NCBI GenBank assembly: GCA_036960305.1 | Contig: JBALWA010000004.1 | Coordinates: 106,435-170,434 of the forward strand | Origin: JBALVT01 sp036960305 | GTDB taxonomy: Bacteria > Pseudomonadota > Gammaproteobacteria > Pseudomonadales > Halieaceae | Direction: 5' to 3' | DNA length: 64,000 nucleotides | Shown here: piece by piece, positions 17,521-25,612 of the stretch | Layout of the letters: each line of letters opens with the position of its first letter | Position numbering within the stretch: position 1 is the first letter of the stretch | Position numbers and translations under genes: made by a program | The notes under the pieces: model-generated | Told to the model about the DNA's origin: nothing | Databases searched by the model: none | What the model saw: only the letters and a program-made list of their open reading frames with translations

Positions 17521-18927
17521 ATGGACTTAAGTGCATTTCCGTACCTTCAGGGTAACTACGCGCCCGTCTCCGAAGAGCGTGATGTCGACAACAGTGAGCT
17601 GCGGGTCGAAGGGAAAATCCCGGAAAAGCTGACCGGGGCCTTTATGCGCGACGGCGCCAATGTTGCCTACCAGCCTAACCACTATGTCTACCCGCTCGAT
17701 GGCGACGGTATGGTTCATGCGATGTACCTTAGCAACGGCAAGGCCCATTATCGTAACCGTTGGGTGCAAACCAGTCACCTGAAGACCGAGCGCCAATTCG
17801 ACCGAACGATCTATGGCAGTGTGGGGAAGTTGTTGGAAGTACCAGCGGAGGTTATTGCCGCAGGTGGCGAGCCGAGCCCTGTTCGCAATACCGCCAATAC
17901 CAATGTTTTGTTACATGGAGGCAAGTTGTTTGCCCTATGGGAGGGGGGCTTCCCGCACCTGCTTAATGCTGACCTGTCTACCGTTGGCTTGTACGACTAC
18001 GACGGTGCGTTGAAACCCGGGGAGGCGCTCACAGCCCACCCTAAAATTTGCCCGGACACCGGCCAGCTGATTTCCTGTACGCAGCGCCTCGACAGCCCCG
18101 ATTACTGTGTGCGGATTTTTGATGCCGATGGCCAGCATATGAAATCGATTCCCGTTGAGTTTACGCGCAAAGGCATTGTTCACGACCTGCAGATTACTGA
18201 AAACTATGTCGTGATCTTCTACGCGCCCGGCTTTCACAATATGGAAAAAGCGATGAAGGGCGAAGATCCCTTTGAATGGGAGCCCGAACTGGGCACGCGT
18301 ATTATTGCCATTCCACGGGATGGCAGCGGTAAGAATCTGGAATTTGAGACCGATGCATTTTTCAGTTGGCATTTTTGCAATGGTTTCGAGCAAGATGGAA
18401 AAATCATTATTGATTACGTGTGGATAAATTCTATGCCGTTCACCCAGGCCCAGGGCACGGGCGTGGAGAAACAGCCGCGAAGAATGTACCACATGACCCT
18501 GGACATGGAGACCCGGGAGGTGACCAATGACCAGTTCTCCGATGTGTTTTGTGAGTTTTCCAGAGTGGATGAGCGACGTATGGGTAAACCTTATCGCTTT
18601 GGGTTTGCCGCGGCCTCGAACGTGGAGTGGGGCGATGCCCACGGTTACAACTGTACCGGTCGTTTTGATTTCCCAAGTGGCGAGACGAAGCTGTGGGACT
18701 ATGGTCCCGAGGCCAATGCCGGAGAGCCGGTGTATGTTCCTGACCCCGATAGCGAACGCGAAGAAGATGGCTGGGTGATGTGTTTTGTTTTTAATCCGGG
18801 GGAGGGCGCCTTCCTGTCGATACTGAAGGCGGGAGAATGGGATAAGGGACCGGTGGCGAAAATCCATATCCCCGGACGGGTCCCCAATGGCTTTCATGCC
18901 AACTGGATGCAGGGCCTGACACTATAA
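17521..18927 (+). CDS. Carotenoid oxygenase (RPE65/CCD) family dioxygenase
   Basis: 468 residues, paralogous to the protein encoded at 10899. The four iron-binding histidines are His173 (LTAHPK), His221 (IVHDL), His284 (FSWHFCNG) and His459 (NGFHANW), and GDGMVHAMY is at 61-69. The start has AGAGGG about 9 bases upstream. It is followed 51 bases later by an SDR gene in the same direction, suggesting that the cleavage product (an aldehyde or ketone) is processed by that enzyme. Substrate unknown; the pair of paralogues under similar promoter elements suggests related substrates. Confidence 0.93.
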   Translation: MDLSAFPYLQGNYAPVSEERDVDNSELRVEGKIPEKLTGAFMRDGANVAYQPNHYVYPLDGDGMVHAMYLSNGKAHYRNRWVQTSHLKTERQFDRTIYGSVGKLLEVPAEVIAAGGEPSPVRNTANTNVLLHGGKLFALWEGGFPHLLNADLSTVGLYDYDGALKPGEALTAHPKICPDTGQLISCTQRLDSPDYCVRIFDADGQHMKSIPVEFTRKGIVHDLQITENYVVIFYAPGFHNMEKAMKGEDPFEWEPELGTRIIAIPRDGSGKNLEFETDAFFSWHFCNGFEQDGKIIIDYVWINSMPFTQAQGTGVEKQPRRMYHMTLDMETREVTNDQFSDVFCEFSRVDERRMGKPYRFGFAAASNVEWGDAHGYNCTGRFDFPSGETKLWDYGPEANAGEPVYVPDPDSEREEDGWVMCFVFNPGEGAFLSILKAGEWDKGPVAKIHIPGRVPNGFHANWMQGLTL

Positions 18928-18978
18928 CGCGGGCTGCTCCGGGCAACGACAAACTGAATTCATAACAGGTGGAATAAA

Positions 18979-19734
18979 ATGGGTACATTAACGGGCAAGA
19001 CGGCAGTGGTATTGGGCGCCTCTGGCGAGAGCAACTTTGGCTCCGCCATCGCCAGGCGACTGGCTGCGGAAGGCGCCAATGTAGTGGTAGCTGCCCGTCG
19101 GCAGGAACCGCTGCAGGCACTGGCTGCCGAGCTGGGTGGTTTTGCTGTGGCCTGCGATGCGACCGATGAAGTTCAATTACACCATTTGTTTGCCGCAGCG
19201 ACAGAGCAGTATGGCGGGGTCGACATCGCGGTATTCTCCGCCGGTACCCACGCGGCTGCTACCATTGCCGAGCTGGATGCTGACGCCATTCGGCCCACGC
19301 TGGAAGTCAGTTTTATCGGCGCTCTTTTGTTCTTTAAACATGCAGCGGCAAGTTTGACTGATGGGGGATCAGTTATTACGGTCTCCTCTTTAACTGCGCG
19401 TTTGCCTGGCCCAGGACTGGCGGTTTATTCCGGTGCTCGGGCGGGTATCGATTACGTGATCAAGGTGGCAGCCCAGGAATATCAGGCCAAGAGAATACGT
19501 TTCAACTCGATTGCTGCGGGGCTGATTAACACCGATATGACGGCGGGCTTTTTCGGTATGGATGCGGTTATTGATGCCCACATTGAAGAGACCCCTGCGG
19601 GGCGTATGGGTACTCTGGATGATATGGCCGAGGCCGCTCTTTTTCTCGCGGACGAACAGCGCTCGGGTTATATTAATGGCCAGGTACTGGATCTCGCCGG
19701 GGGCCAACAAATGGGTCACTTGCCGCGGCTCTAA
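18979..19734 (+). CDS. SDR-family protein with Arg replacing the catalytic Lys
   Basis: 251 residues with SDR fold: nucleotide-binding GASGESNFGSAIAR near residues 14-27, ACDATD, active-site Ser in TVSSLTARL and Tyr in VYSGARAG. In classical SDRs the tyrosine is followed by YxxxK; here it reads YSGAR, so the lysine is replaced by arginine. The glycine motif is also non-standard. It ends with a normal GQVLDLAGGQQMG tail. AGGTGGA precedes the ATG. Probably co-transcribed with the upstream carotenoid oxygenase. It may still be active, but with altered proton relay, or may be a binding protein. Confidence 0.85.
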   Translation: MGTLTGKTAVVLGASGESNFGSAIARRLAAEGANVVVAARRQEPLQALAAELGGFAVACDATDEVQLHHLFAAATEQYGGVDIAVFSAGTHAAATIAELDADAIRPTLEVSFIGALLFFKHAAASLTDGGSVITVSSLTARLPGPGLAVYSGARAGIDYVIKVAAQEYQAKRIRFNSIAAGLINTDMTAGFFGMDAVIDAHIEETPAGRMGTLDDMAEAALFLADEQRSGYINGQVLDLAGGQQMGHLPRL

Positions 19735-19827
19735 GGCTGGGGCTAGTTAAGACTGGCTTTCAATTAGGCGGACACGCTGTATCGCTGCGCAGAACTGATA
19801 TCCTTTCTGGTATAGTTTGCTCTTTCC

Positions 19828-19854
19828 GCCTCCTCACTGAAGGGGGCTTTTTTT
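19828..19854 (+). terminator. Rho-independent terminator after the carotenoid oxygenase-SDR pair
   Basis: GCCTCC / GGGGGC stem (one T-G wobble) with an 8-base loop followed by seven T residues, 94 bases after the SDR stop at 19734. Right orientation for rightward transcripts. Confidence 0.65.
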
Positions 19855-19858
19855 ATGT

Positions 19859-19913
19859 CCATGGATGGACGGTACGTCGCGGTAGCCATGGATGGCGTGA
19901 GCGACGGGCCATG
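19859..19913. repeat. Clustered short palindromes with CCATGGATGG repeats
   Basis: Two copies of CCATGGATGG (19859-19868 and 19888-19897), each inside a small hairpin (GTCCAT-GG-ATGGAC and GCCAT-GG-ATGGC), and a third related GGCCATGG, all in ~55 bases between a terminator and the sulfatase gene. No function assigned. Confidence 0.4.
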
Positions 19914-19988
19914 GTCCTCTCAACCCGAACTATAGTAATCTACGCTATCAGATCGCTAGAAAAATCCATCGAACCGAGAATTTAAGAT

Positions 19989-21962
19989 ATGCGTCACCCC
20001 ATTACTGTACTGGCCCTGTTCACACTGCTGACCGCCTGCCAGGGCGAGGTGTCCGACCCCGGCGCCGATGCTCGGGGCCACACTGCTCCAACGGCGGCGA
20101 CGATTGCGGCAAACCGACAGCAAGCCAAGGTGCTGCCCCTGTCAGAACAGAGGGATTTCGAGGAAGCCCGCAAGGGACTGATCGCCAGCGCCGATTCCCT
20201 GCAAATAGCCGGTCCCGGCCAGAAAATGGTATGGAATATGGACGCTTACCAGTTTATTACTGGTGACGCCCCCGACAGTGTTAATCCCAGCCTGTGGCGC
20301 CAGGAAAGCCTGAACAATATTCACGGTTTGTTCGAGGTGACGCAGGGGGTGTACCAGCTGCGCGGTTTTGACCTCGCCAATATGAGCATTATTGAAGGGG
20401 AGAGCGGTTGGATTATCGTTGACCCCCTGACGACCCGGGAAACGTCGGCAGCGGCCCTGGCTTTTGCCCGCGAACACCTGGGCGATCGCCCGGTTAGCGC
20501 TGTCATTTTCACGCACAGCCACGTCGACCATTTTGGTGGCATCCTGGGGGTGATTGACGAGGATGAAGTGACCAGTGGCAAAGTTCGAGTCATTGCGCCA
20601 GAAGGTTTCCTTGAAGAGGCGACCAGTGAGAATGTCATCGCCGGAACGACCATGGGCCGGCGCTCTATGTTCATGTATGGCAAGGGACTGGACCGCTCAG
20701 AACGCGGGCATGTGGGTTCTGGCCTGGGCAAGAGTCCGGCATTCGGTTCCACGGGCATTCTGGCGGCGACCGACATCGTACATTCGACCCCCCAGGAAAT
20801 GACCATTGACGGCGTACCGTTTGTGTTTCAAAACGTACCCGGCTCCGAGGCCCCGGCCGAGCTGACGTTCTACCTTCCCCTGCAAAAGGCCTTTTGTGGT
20901 GCGGAGCTGGTGTCCCGCAATATGCATAACCTGTATACCTTGCGCGGCGCCAAGGTGCGCGACGCCCTGGCCTGGAGCGGTTACATCGATGAGGCGATGG
21001 ATCTGTTCCCTGACAGCGAGGTGTATTTTGCCAGCCACCACTGGCCAATGTGGGGTCAGGGCGACATCGCGGATTTCCTGGAAAAACAACGGGACACCTA
21101 CAAGTACATCCACGATCAGACCCTGCGCCTGGCATCACAGGGCCATACCCCTGCTGAGATCGCCGAGCAGCTGAAATTGCCCGAGGTGCTGCAGACCAGC
21201 TTTCCGAACCGCGGTTACTACGGTACCACCCGGCACAATGCCAAGGCCGTGTACCAGGGGTATTTCGGCTGGTACGACGGCAATCCTGCCAACCTCGATC
21301 CCCTGCCGCCGGAGAATGCTGCAAAGCGGTATGTTGCGATGATGGGCGGAAGTGAGAAAGTGCTGGAGCTGGCCCGCATGGATTACGATAAAGGCGACTA
21401 CCGCTGGGTCGCAGAGATACTCAACCACCTTGTGTTTGCCCAGCCCCAAAACCACGAGGCCAAATCGCTGCTGGCCAGTACCTACGACCAGTTGGGTTAC
21501 CAGGCGGAGTCCGGTCCCTGGCGCGATGTTTACCTCAGCGGCGCCTATGAGTTGCGCCATGGAGCGCCCACGGAGGGCATTGGTATCAGCAGTGCCGCTG
21601 ACCTGCTGCGGGAAACGCCGATTGCTCGCTTCCTGGACCTTATAGCGGCAATGCTCAATGGCCCCAAAGCCGAAGGCCGGGAAATGGTGATTAATTTTGT
21701 CTTCACGGACCTGGGCGAGACCTATGTTCTGAACTTGAAAAATGCCGTGCTACATCACCGCCTCGCTGAAGCCGACCCAGAGGCAAACGCCACGATTGCG
21801 CTGACGCACGAGATGTTTATGAAACTCTTGTTGGGCCTGGGCGGCGTCAGGGATATCCTGTTCTCTGACGAAGTGAGTTTCGAAGGGAGCGAGCTGGATT
21901 TAATGCGGTTCTTCTCGCTGCTGGACAAGCCCAATGAGACGTTCAATATCGTTACGCCGTGA
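19989..21962 (+). CDS. Alkyl sulfatase (SdsA1-type metallo-beta-lactamase fold), lipoprotein
   Basis: 657 residues, matching the length of SdsA1-like sec/prim alkyl sulfatases, which hydrolyse sulfate esters of long-chain alcohols using two zinc ions. The MBL motif THSHVDH is at residues 175-181. Further conserved regions include the TRHNAKAVYQGYFGWYDGNP segment, and the C-terminal SCP2-like domain (about residues 540-657) is present. The N-terminus has a lipobox LTAC with Cys17, so it is predicted to be a membrane-anchored lipoprotein rather than a soluble secreted enzyme. Stand-alone gene with a terminator upstream. It could desulfate alkyl or sterol sulfates. Confidence 0.93.
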   Translation: MRHPITVLALFTLLTACQGEVSDPGADARGHTAPTAATIAANRQQAKVLPLSEQRDFEEARKGLIASADSLQIAGPGQKMVWNMDAYQFITGDAPDSVNPSLWRQESLNNIHGLFEVTQGVYQLRGFDLANMSIIEGESGWIIVDPLTTRETSAAALAFAREHLGDRPVSAVIFTHSHVDHFGGILGVIDEDEVTSGKVRVIAPEGFLEEATSENVIAGTTMGRRSMFMYGKGLDRSERGHVGSGLGKSPAFGSTGILAATDIVHSTPQEMTIDGVPFVFQNVPGSEAPAELTFYLPLQKAFCGAELVSRNMHNLYTLRGAKVRDALAWSGYIDEAMDLFPDSEVYFASHHWPMWGQGDIADFLEKQRDTYKYIHDQTLRLASQGHTPAEIAEQLKLPEVLQTSFPNRGYYGTTRHNAKAVYQGYFGWYDGNPANLDPLPPENAAKRYVAMMGGSEKVLELARMDYDKGDYRWVAEILNHLVFAQPQNHEAKSLLASTYDQLGYQAESGPWRDVYLSGAYELRHGAPTEGIGISSAADLLRETPIARFLDLIAAMLNGPKAEGREMVINFVFTDLGETYVLNLKNAVLHHRLAEADPEANATIALTHEMFMKLLLGLGGVRDILFSDEVSFEGSELDLMRFFSLLDKPNETFNIVTP

Positions 21963-22040
21963 GGGATAGGGATAGCGGGGCGCAATGCCCCTTGCTATAA
22001 GCAGGTTGATGAGGGTGTTCGGTGAGATGGGCTGTGAAGT

Positions 22041-23267
22041 TTAATCGATTGAAATTGTTTTAATCTCCAACTCGGCATGAAGTGTCTGGTGCACGGGGCA
22101 TCTGTCTGCAATTTCCAGTAGACGGCTCCGTTCCTGATCAGAGAGCGTTCCCTTGAGAGAAACAAATTTTTCTAGCACCTCGATTTTCCTGGGCTCAGCT
22201 TCGCAAGCTTCGCAGTCCGTTGCGTGTTGACGGCTATGGCGTAGTTCCACAGTTACCTCGTCCAGGGGAATTTTTTTCCTGTTGGCGTACATTCGTATCG
22301 TCATCGAAGTGCATGTGCCCAACGCGGCCAGTAAGTGTTCGTAAGGGTCGGGTCCAAGGTCGTCGCCCCCGACAGAAGTGGGTTCATCTGCCAGCCAGAC
22401 GTGGCTATCTGCCAGTACCGTGCGAGTGAACCGCTTATTCTTTTCCGTCACCAGGATGTTGCCTTTGGTTATGGGAGTAGTCTCTCGAACGGCGCGATCA
22501 GAGCCGGTTACATAACGGGAAGCCCAGGCTGCGATAGTTGTCGCGACGTATTCTGAGTCATGAGCCTTTGTTAGCAGGTGATCGGCATCATCCAGGCTGA
22601 CAAAGCTTTTCGGGTGTTTGGCCGTGCGGTATATCTTTTCGGCTTCAGTGATGGACACCATGAGGTCTATGGGCGAATGCATGACCAGGAGTGCCTTTTT
22701 CAGGTGGGCAATTTTGTCGCCCTGATGTTGCGTGGCGAGGTCATCGAGGAACTGTTTCTTGATGGTAAAGGGGCGCCCGCCAAGGTTTACCTCGGCACTA
22801 CCGTGCGCCTCTATTGCATCGACATCACAGGCGAACTGTTTGGCGACGTGTTTGGGGTCAGACGGGGCCGCAATAGTGACCACTCCGACGGCTTCGGGTA
22901 TTGCCTCGGCCGCCGTCAACACCGCAGCACCGCCAAGGCTATGTCCGATTAACAGAGCCGGTGCGAGATACTGTTCCCGCAGGTAATTTGCCGCGTGAAC
23001 CAGGTCTGCAACATTGGAAGAATAGTTGCTATTGGCAAAGTCACCGTCACTGCCACCCAGGCCCGTAAAGTCAAAGCGCAGGACGGCATAACCCCGGGCA
23101 ACCAGGGCCCGGGCGATACGGGAAGCCGCCAGGACGTCTTTGCCACAGGTAAAGCAATGGGCAAAGAGCGCAAAGGCATGGGGGGCTTCCTCTGGCATCT
23201 CCAAAAGCCCAGCGATGGCGAGGCCGTCACTTCCGGGAAACTCCAATTTTGATCTTCTTTTTGACAT
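22041..23267 (-). CDS. Fused alpha/beta hydrolase - OsmC protein
   Basis: 408 residues with two domains. Residues ~1-255 are an alpha/beta hydrolase with nucleophile GHSLGG at 108-113 (Ser110) and the later DDADHLL acid/His region. Residues ~265-408 are OsmC-like, with the first redox cysteine in GTCTSMTIRMYANRK and the second in DRCPVHQTLH. OsmC proteins reduce organic hydroperoxides with a Cys pair. This fusion is a known bifunctional architecture. It is the last gene of the leftward operon egtB-egtD-MFS, 25 bases after the MFS stop, which suggests a role in thiol/peroxide defence or acyl-peroxide clean-up. Confidence 0.92.
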   Translation of the reverse strand: MSKRRSKLEFPGSDGLAIAGLLEMPEEAPHAFALFAHCFTCGKDVLAASRIARALVARGYAVLRFDFTGLGGSDGDFANSNYSSNVADLVHAANYLREQYLAPALLIGHSLGGAAVLTAAEAIPEAVGVVTIAAPSDPKHVAKQFACDVDAIEAHGSAEVNLGGRPFTIKKQFLDDLATQHQGDKIAHLKKALLVMHSPIDLMVSITEAEKIYRTAKHPKSFVSLDDADHLLTKAHDSEYVATTIAAWASRYVTGSDRAVRETTPITKGNILVTEKNKRFTRTVLADSHVWLADEPTSVGGDDLGPDPYEHLLAALGTCTSMTIRMYANRKKIPLDEVTVELRHSRQHATDCEACEAEPRKIEVLEKFVSLKGTLSDQERSRLLEIADRCPVHQTLHAELEIKTISID

Positions 23268-23292
23268 GACACTATTCCTTGTTTGCTGATAT

Positions 23293-24567
23293 TTACCCGT
23301 GGTTGGTCAAGCGCGCACGCTGCAGTTGCCAGATGAGTAGCATGCTGCTGAAAAACCCCAGACAGGCAAACGCCATCAGTCCACCAAACACATACTGGTG
23401 ACCCACAATGGGTGTGTGGTTATCCAGAAGCCAACCCATCGCGGGGGCGAAAAAGATATCGGGGGTAAAGCCTATTACCGAGATGACCCCAATGGCAGTG
23501 CCAGTGATCGCCACCGGTACGCGCGATTCGGCGACCAGCGCGAAATAGATAGCGTGCAGGGCGTACACGGCTACGCTGGTAATAATGACGTTCGAAATCA
23601 GCACCCAGTAGAGATCTGGGCCTGGCGTTAGCATTGCAAATAGGGCGTAGCCTGCGATCAGTATGAGAAAGGCGGCGGATACAACCCTGGAGGGCCTCAG
23701 TCGGTCGGCCAGAAAGCCTGCCAGGATCGCACTCAAAGGCCGTATCCACCCGCTGGTTGCCGCTACCTGGGCCCCTTCAATTTCCGAAAGACCATAACCC
23801 TGCACAGCGTAGAGAACGTAGTTGTCGATACCCTTATAGGCGACGTACGCGCTAACCACAATCAGCAACTGAGGCCAGATCAGTGGGTTGGTGATTACGG
23901 TCTGAAGCTTCCCACCTGCCGTGATGTGCGTGGCGGTTCTAGCTTGTGTGGAGTCAGTGGCTGGAATGTACAACGCGACCAATAAAGCAGCCATGAGGGT
24001 CGCCGCAGTGTAGAGATAAATGATGGACTGCAATGCAGTTCGTTGCCGCTCTGCGTCGAGATTCTCCAGATTGTCAGGCAGGATAAAAGTCAGAATACCC
24101 AATGCGAGGGAGACGAAAATAGCAGCGAATACACCTCTGCCTGCCTCCAGAAGTCCGAAGGCCCGTCCTTGTTGCGACACGCCGCCCCACTCACGGGTAG
24201 CTTTGATGAGTGCACTCCAGAACAGCAAGATTGTGGAACAGCCCCAGAAAGCATAGAGCAGTTGTAGCCCCTGTAGTGATGGAATCTGCGCGAAGTAGAG
24301 GCCTCCTGCTCCCGTTGTCGCCAGGCTGGCAATTAGCAGGTACTTAGCTTCATATCGGTCAGCCAGTGGGCCGCCGAGGAAGTAGCAGACCATGGCGATG
24401 ATGCCATAGGTCCCTTGCACCTGCCCAATCTGCAAGTTAGTGACCTGAAACACATCGAGTACCGTGGGCCGGAAGAACCGCACAATGTGAAACGGGAGTG
24501 AGAATACTGCCTCACCCGCAACGATCAACGCGATGAGGGTCATCGTGTGCCGGCTCTGGCTACTCAT
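23293..24567 (-). CDS. MFS transporter
   Basis: 424 residues with about 12 hydrophobic segments in two six-helix halves. The loop between helices 2 and 3 reads GGPLADRYEAKYLL, the MFS signature position, and the equivalent in the second half is AGFLADRLRPSRVV. No substrate-specific motif is recognised. It lies 50 bases downstream of egtD and 25 bases upstream of the hydrolase-OsmC gene, so it is likely co-transcribed and might export or import ergothioneine or a related thiol; that is inference only. Confidence 0.88.
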   Translation of the reverse strand: MSSQSRHTMTLIALIVAGEAVFSLPFHIVRFFRPTVLDVFQVTNLQIGQVQGTYGIIAMVCYFLGGPLADRYEAKYLLIASLATTGAGGLYFAQIPSLQGLQLLYAFWGCSTILLFWSALIKATREWGGVSQQGRAFGLLEAGRGVFAAIFVSLALGILTFILPDNLENLDAERQRTALQSIIYLYTAATLMAALLVALYIPATDSTQARTATHITAGGKLQTVITNPLIWPQLLIVVSAYVAYKGIDNYVLYAVQGYGLSEIEGAQVAATSGWIRPLSAILAGFLADRLRPSRVVSAAFLILIAGYALFAMLTPGPDLYWVLISNVIITSVAVYALHAIYFALVAESRVPVAITGTAIGVISVIGFTPDIFFAPAMGWLLDNHTPIVGHQYVFGGLMAFACLGFFSSMLLIWQLQRARLTNHG

Positions 24568-24617
24568 AGCTAAAACCTGCCCGGCTTACGAGGGCGAGAG
24601 AGGCTTGTTGCCACAGC

Positions 24618-25598
24618 TTATAGGGCGGCGTAATACTGCAGGCTGAAAAGATCTTCTTCATCAGTCCAATACTGTTGTGCTGCCAGGCCGGCCTTGGCTG
24701 CCAGTTCGGCGAAGCCCTCCAGGGTGTATTTGTAGGAATACTCGGTGAGAATGCGCTCTCCTTCCGCCAGTGATAAGCGTTCACCTGTCAGCGAGACGCA
24801 CTGATCAATTCGACTTTCCAGGTGCATTTCGATGCGCCCGGCCTGTTCATTGTAGAAGGCAAGGTGGTGAAACTGTGACAGGTCAAAGTTGGCACCGGTA
24901 AGTGTATTGATGTGATTCAGGCTGTTCAGGTTAAAGCGCGCAGTTACGCCGGCAGCATCGTTGTAGGCTCTGTTAAGTATCTCGCTGTCTTTTTGCAAGT
25001 CCACGCCAATCAGCAGGCCACCGCTTTCTCCAATCGTCCTGCGAATGTGCCTTAGGAATTCGATTGCGCCTTCGGGCGTATAGTTACCAATCGTAGAGCC
25101 TGGATAAAATACCAACCGTGGTATCTCGTCCATTCCGGGCGGCAATAGAACCTCGGATTGCATGTCATCGGCCTGCGGAAATACGGGTATATCCCTGAAT
25201 TCCTGCTGCAATTTTTCTGCCGCGGCAAACAGGTAGTCCCGGGAGATGTCGATAGGAACGTAGCAGGCGGGCTGCAGTGCCTGTAGTAGGTGGCGAACCT
25301 TGCTGCAATTGCCTGCGCCGGGTTCCAGTAGGACATTTCCCCTGCCCGCGATCTCGGCGATTTCGTTGGCAAAGCGGGTGAGTATCGACACTTCCGTCCG
25401 CGTGGGATAGTACTCGGGCAAGCAAGTGATCTGGTCAAACAGTTGTGATCCTTGCTCATCATAGAAGTATTTGGGGCTGATGTGCTTTGGCGAGGACCTA
25501 AGGCCCGTACGAATTTCGTCCAGTGCTTCGAGGTCAAAGTCGTGGCTGTGTTCTGTTCGCTCTTTTTTATTCAGGGCTTGATTCATTACTGCGCTCAT
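24618..25598 (-). CDS. egtD: L-histidine N-alpha-methyltransferase EgtD
   Basis: 326 residues from the ATG at 25598; an earlier in-frame start lies inside egtB and gives a non-family N-terminus. EgtD trimethylates histidine to hercynine with SAM, the first step of ergothioneine synthesis. Seen: KYFYDEQGSQLFDQITCLPEYYPTRTE split over residues ~38-64 (family signature), the SAM-binding LEPGAGN, PIDIS and FYPGSTIGN motifs, and the C-terminal YKYTLEGFAELAAKAGL. It follows egtB after 14 bases, so the pair is an egtBD operon. Confident. Confidence 0.95.
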   Translation of the reverse strand: MSAVMNQALNKKERTEHSHDFDLEALDEIRTGLRSSPKHISPKYFYDEQGSQLFDQITCLPEYYPTRTEVSILTRFANEIAEIAGRGNVLLEPGAGNCSKVRHLLQALQPACYVPIDISRDYLFAAAEKLQQEFRDIPVFPQADDMQSEVLLPPGMDEIPRLVFYPGSTIGNYTPEGAIEFLRHIRRTIGESGGLLIGVDLQKDSEILNRAYNDAAGVTARFNLNSLNHINTLTGANFDLSQFHHLAFYNEQAGRIEMHLESRIDQCVSLTGERLSLAEGERILTEYSYKYTLEGFAELAAKAGLAAQQYWTDEEDLFSLQYYAAL

Positions 25599-25612
25599 TG
25601 TTGGTTGGATGT

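Noticed and set aside
17935..18897. A 320-codon open frame on the minus strand
   Set aside because: Antisense to the carotenoid oxygenase gene, whose four histidine ligands are all present; composition of the antisense product is not protein-like.
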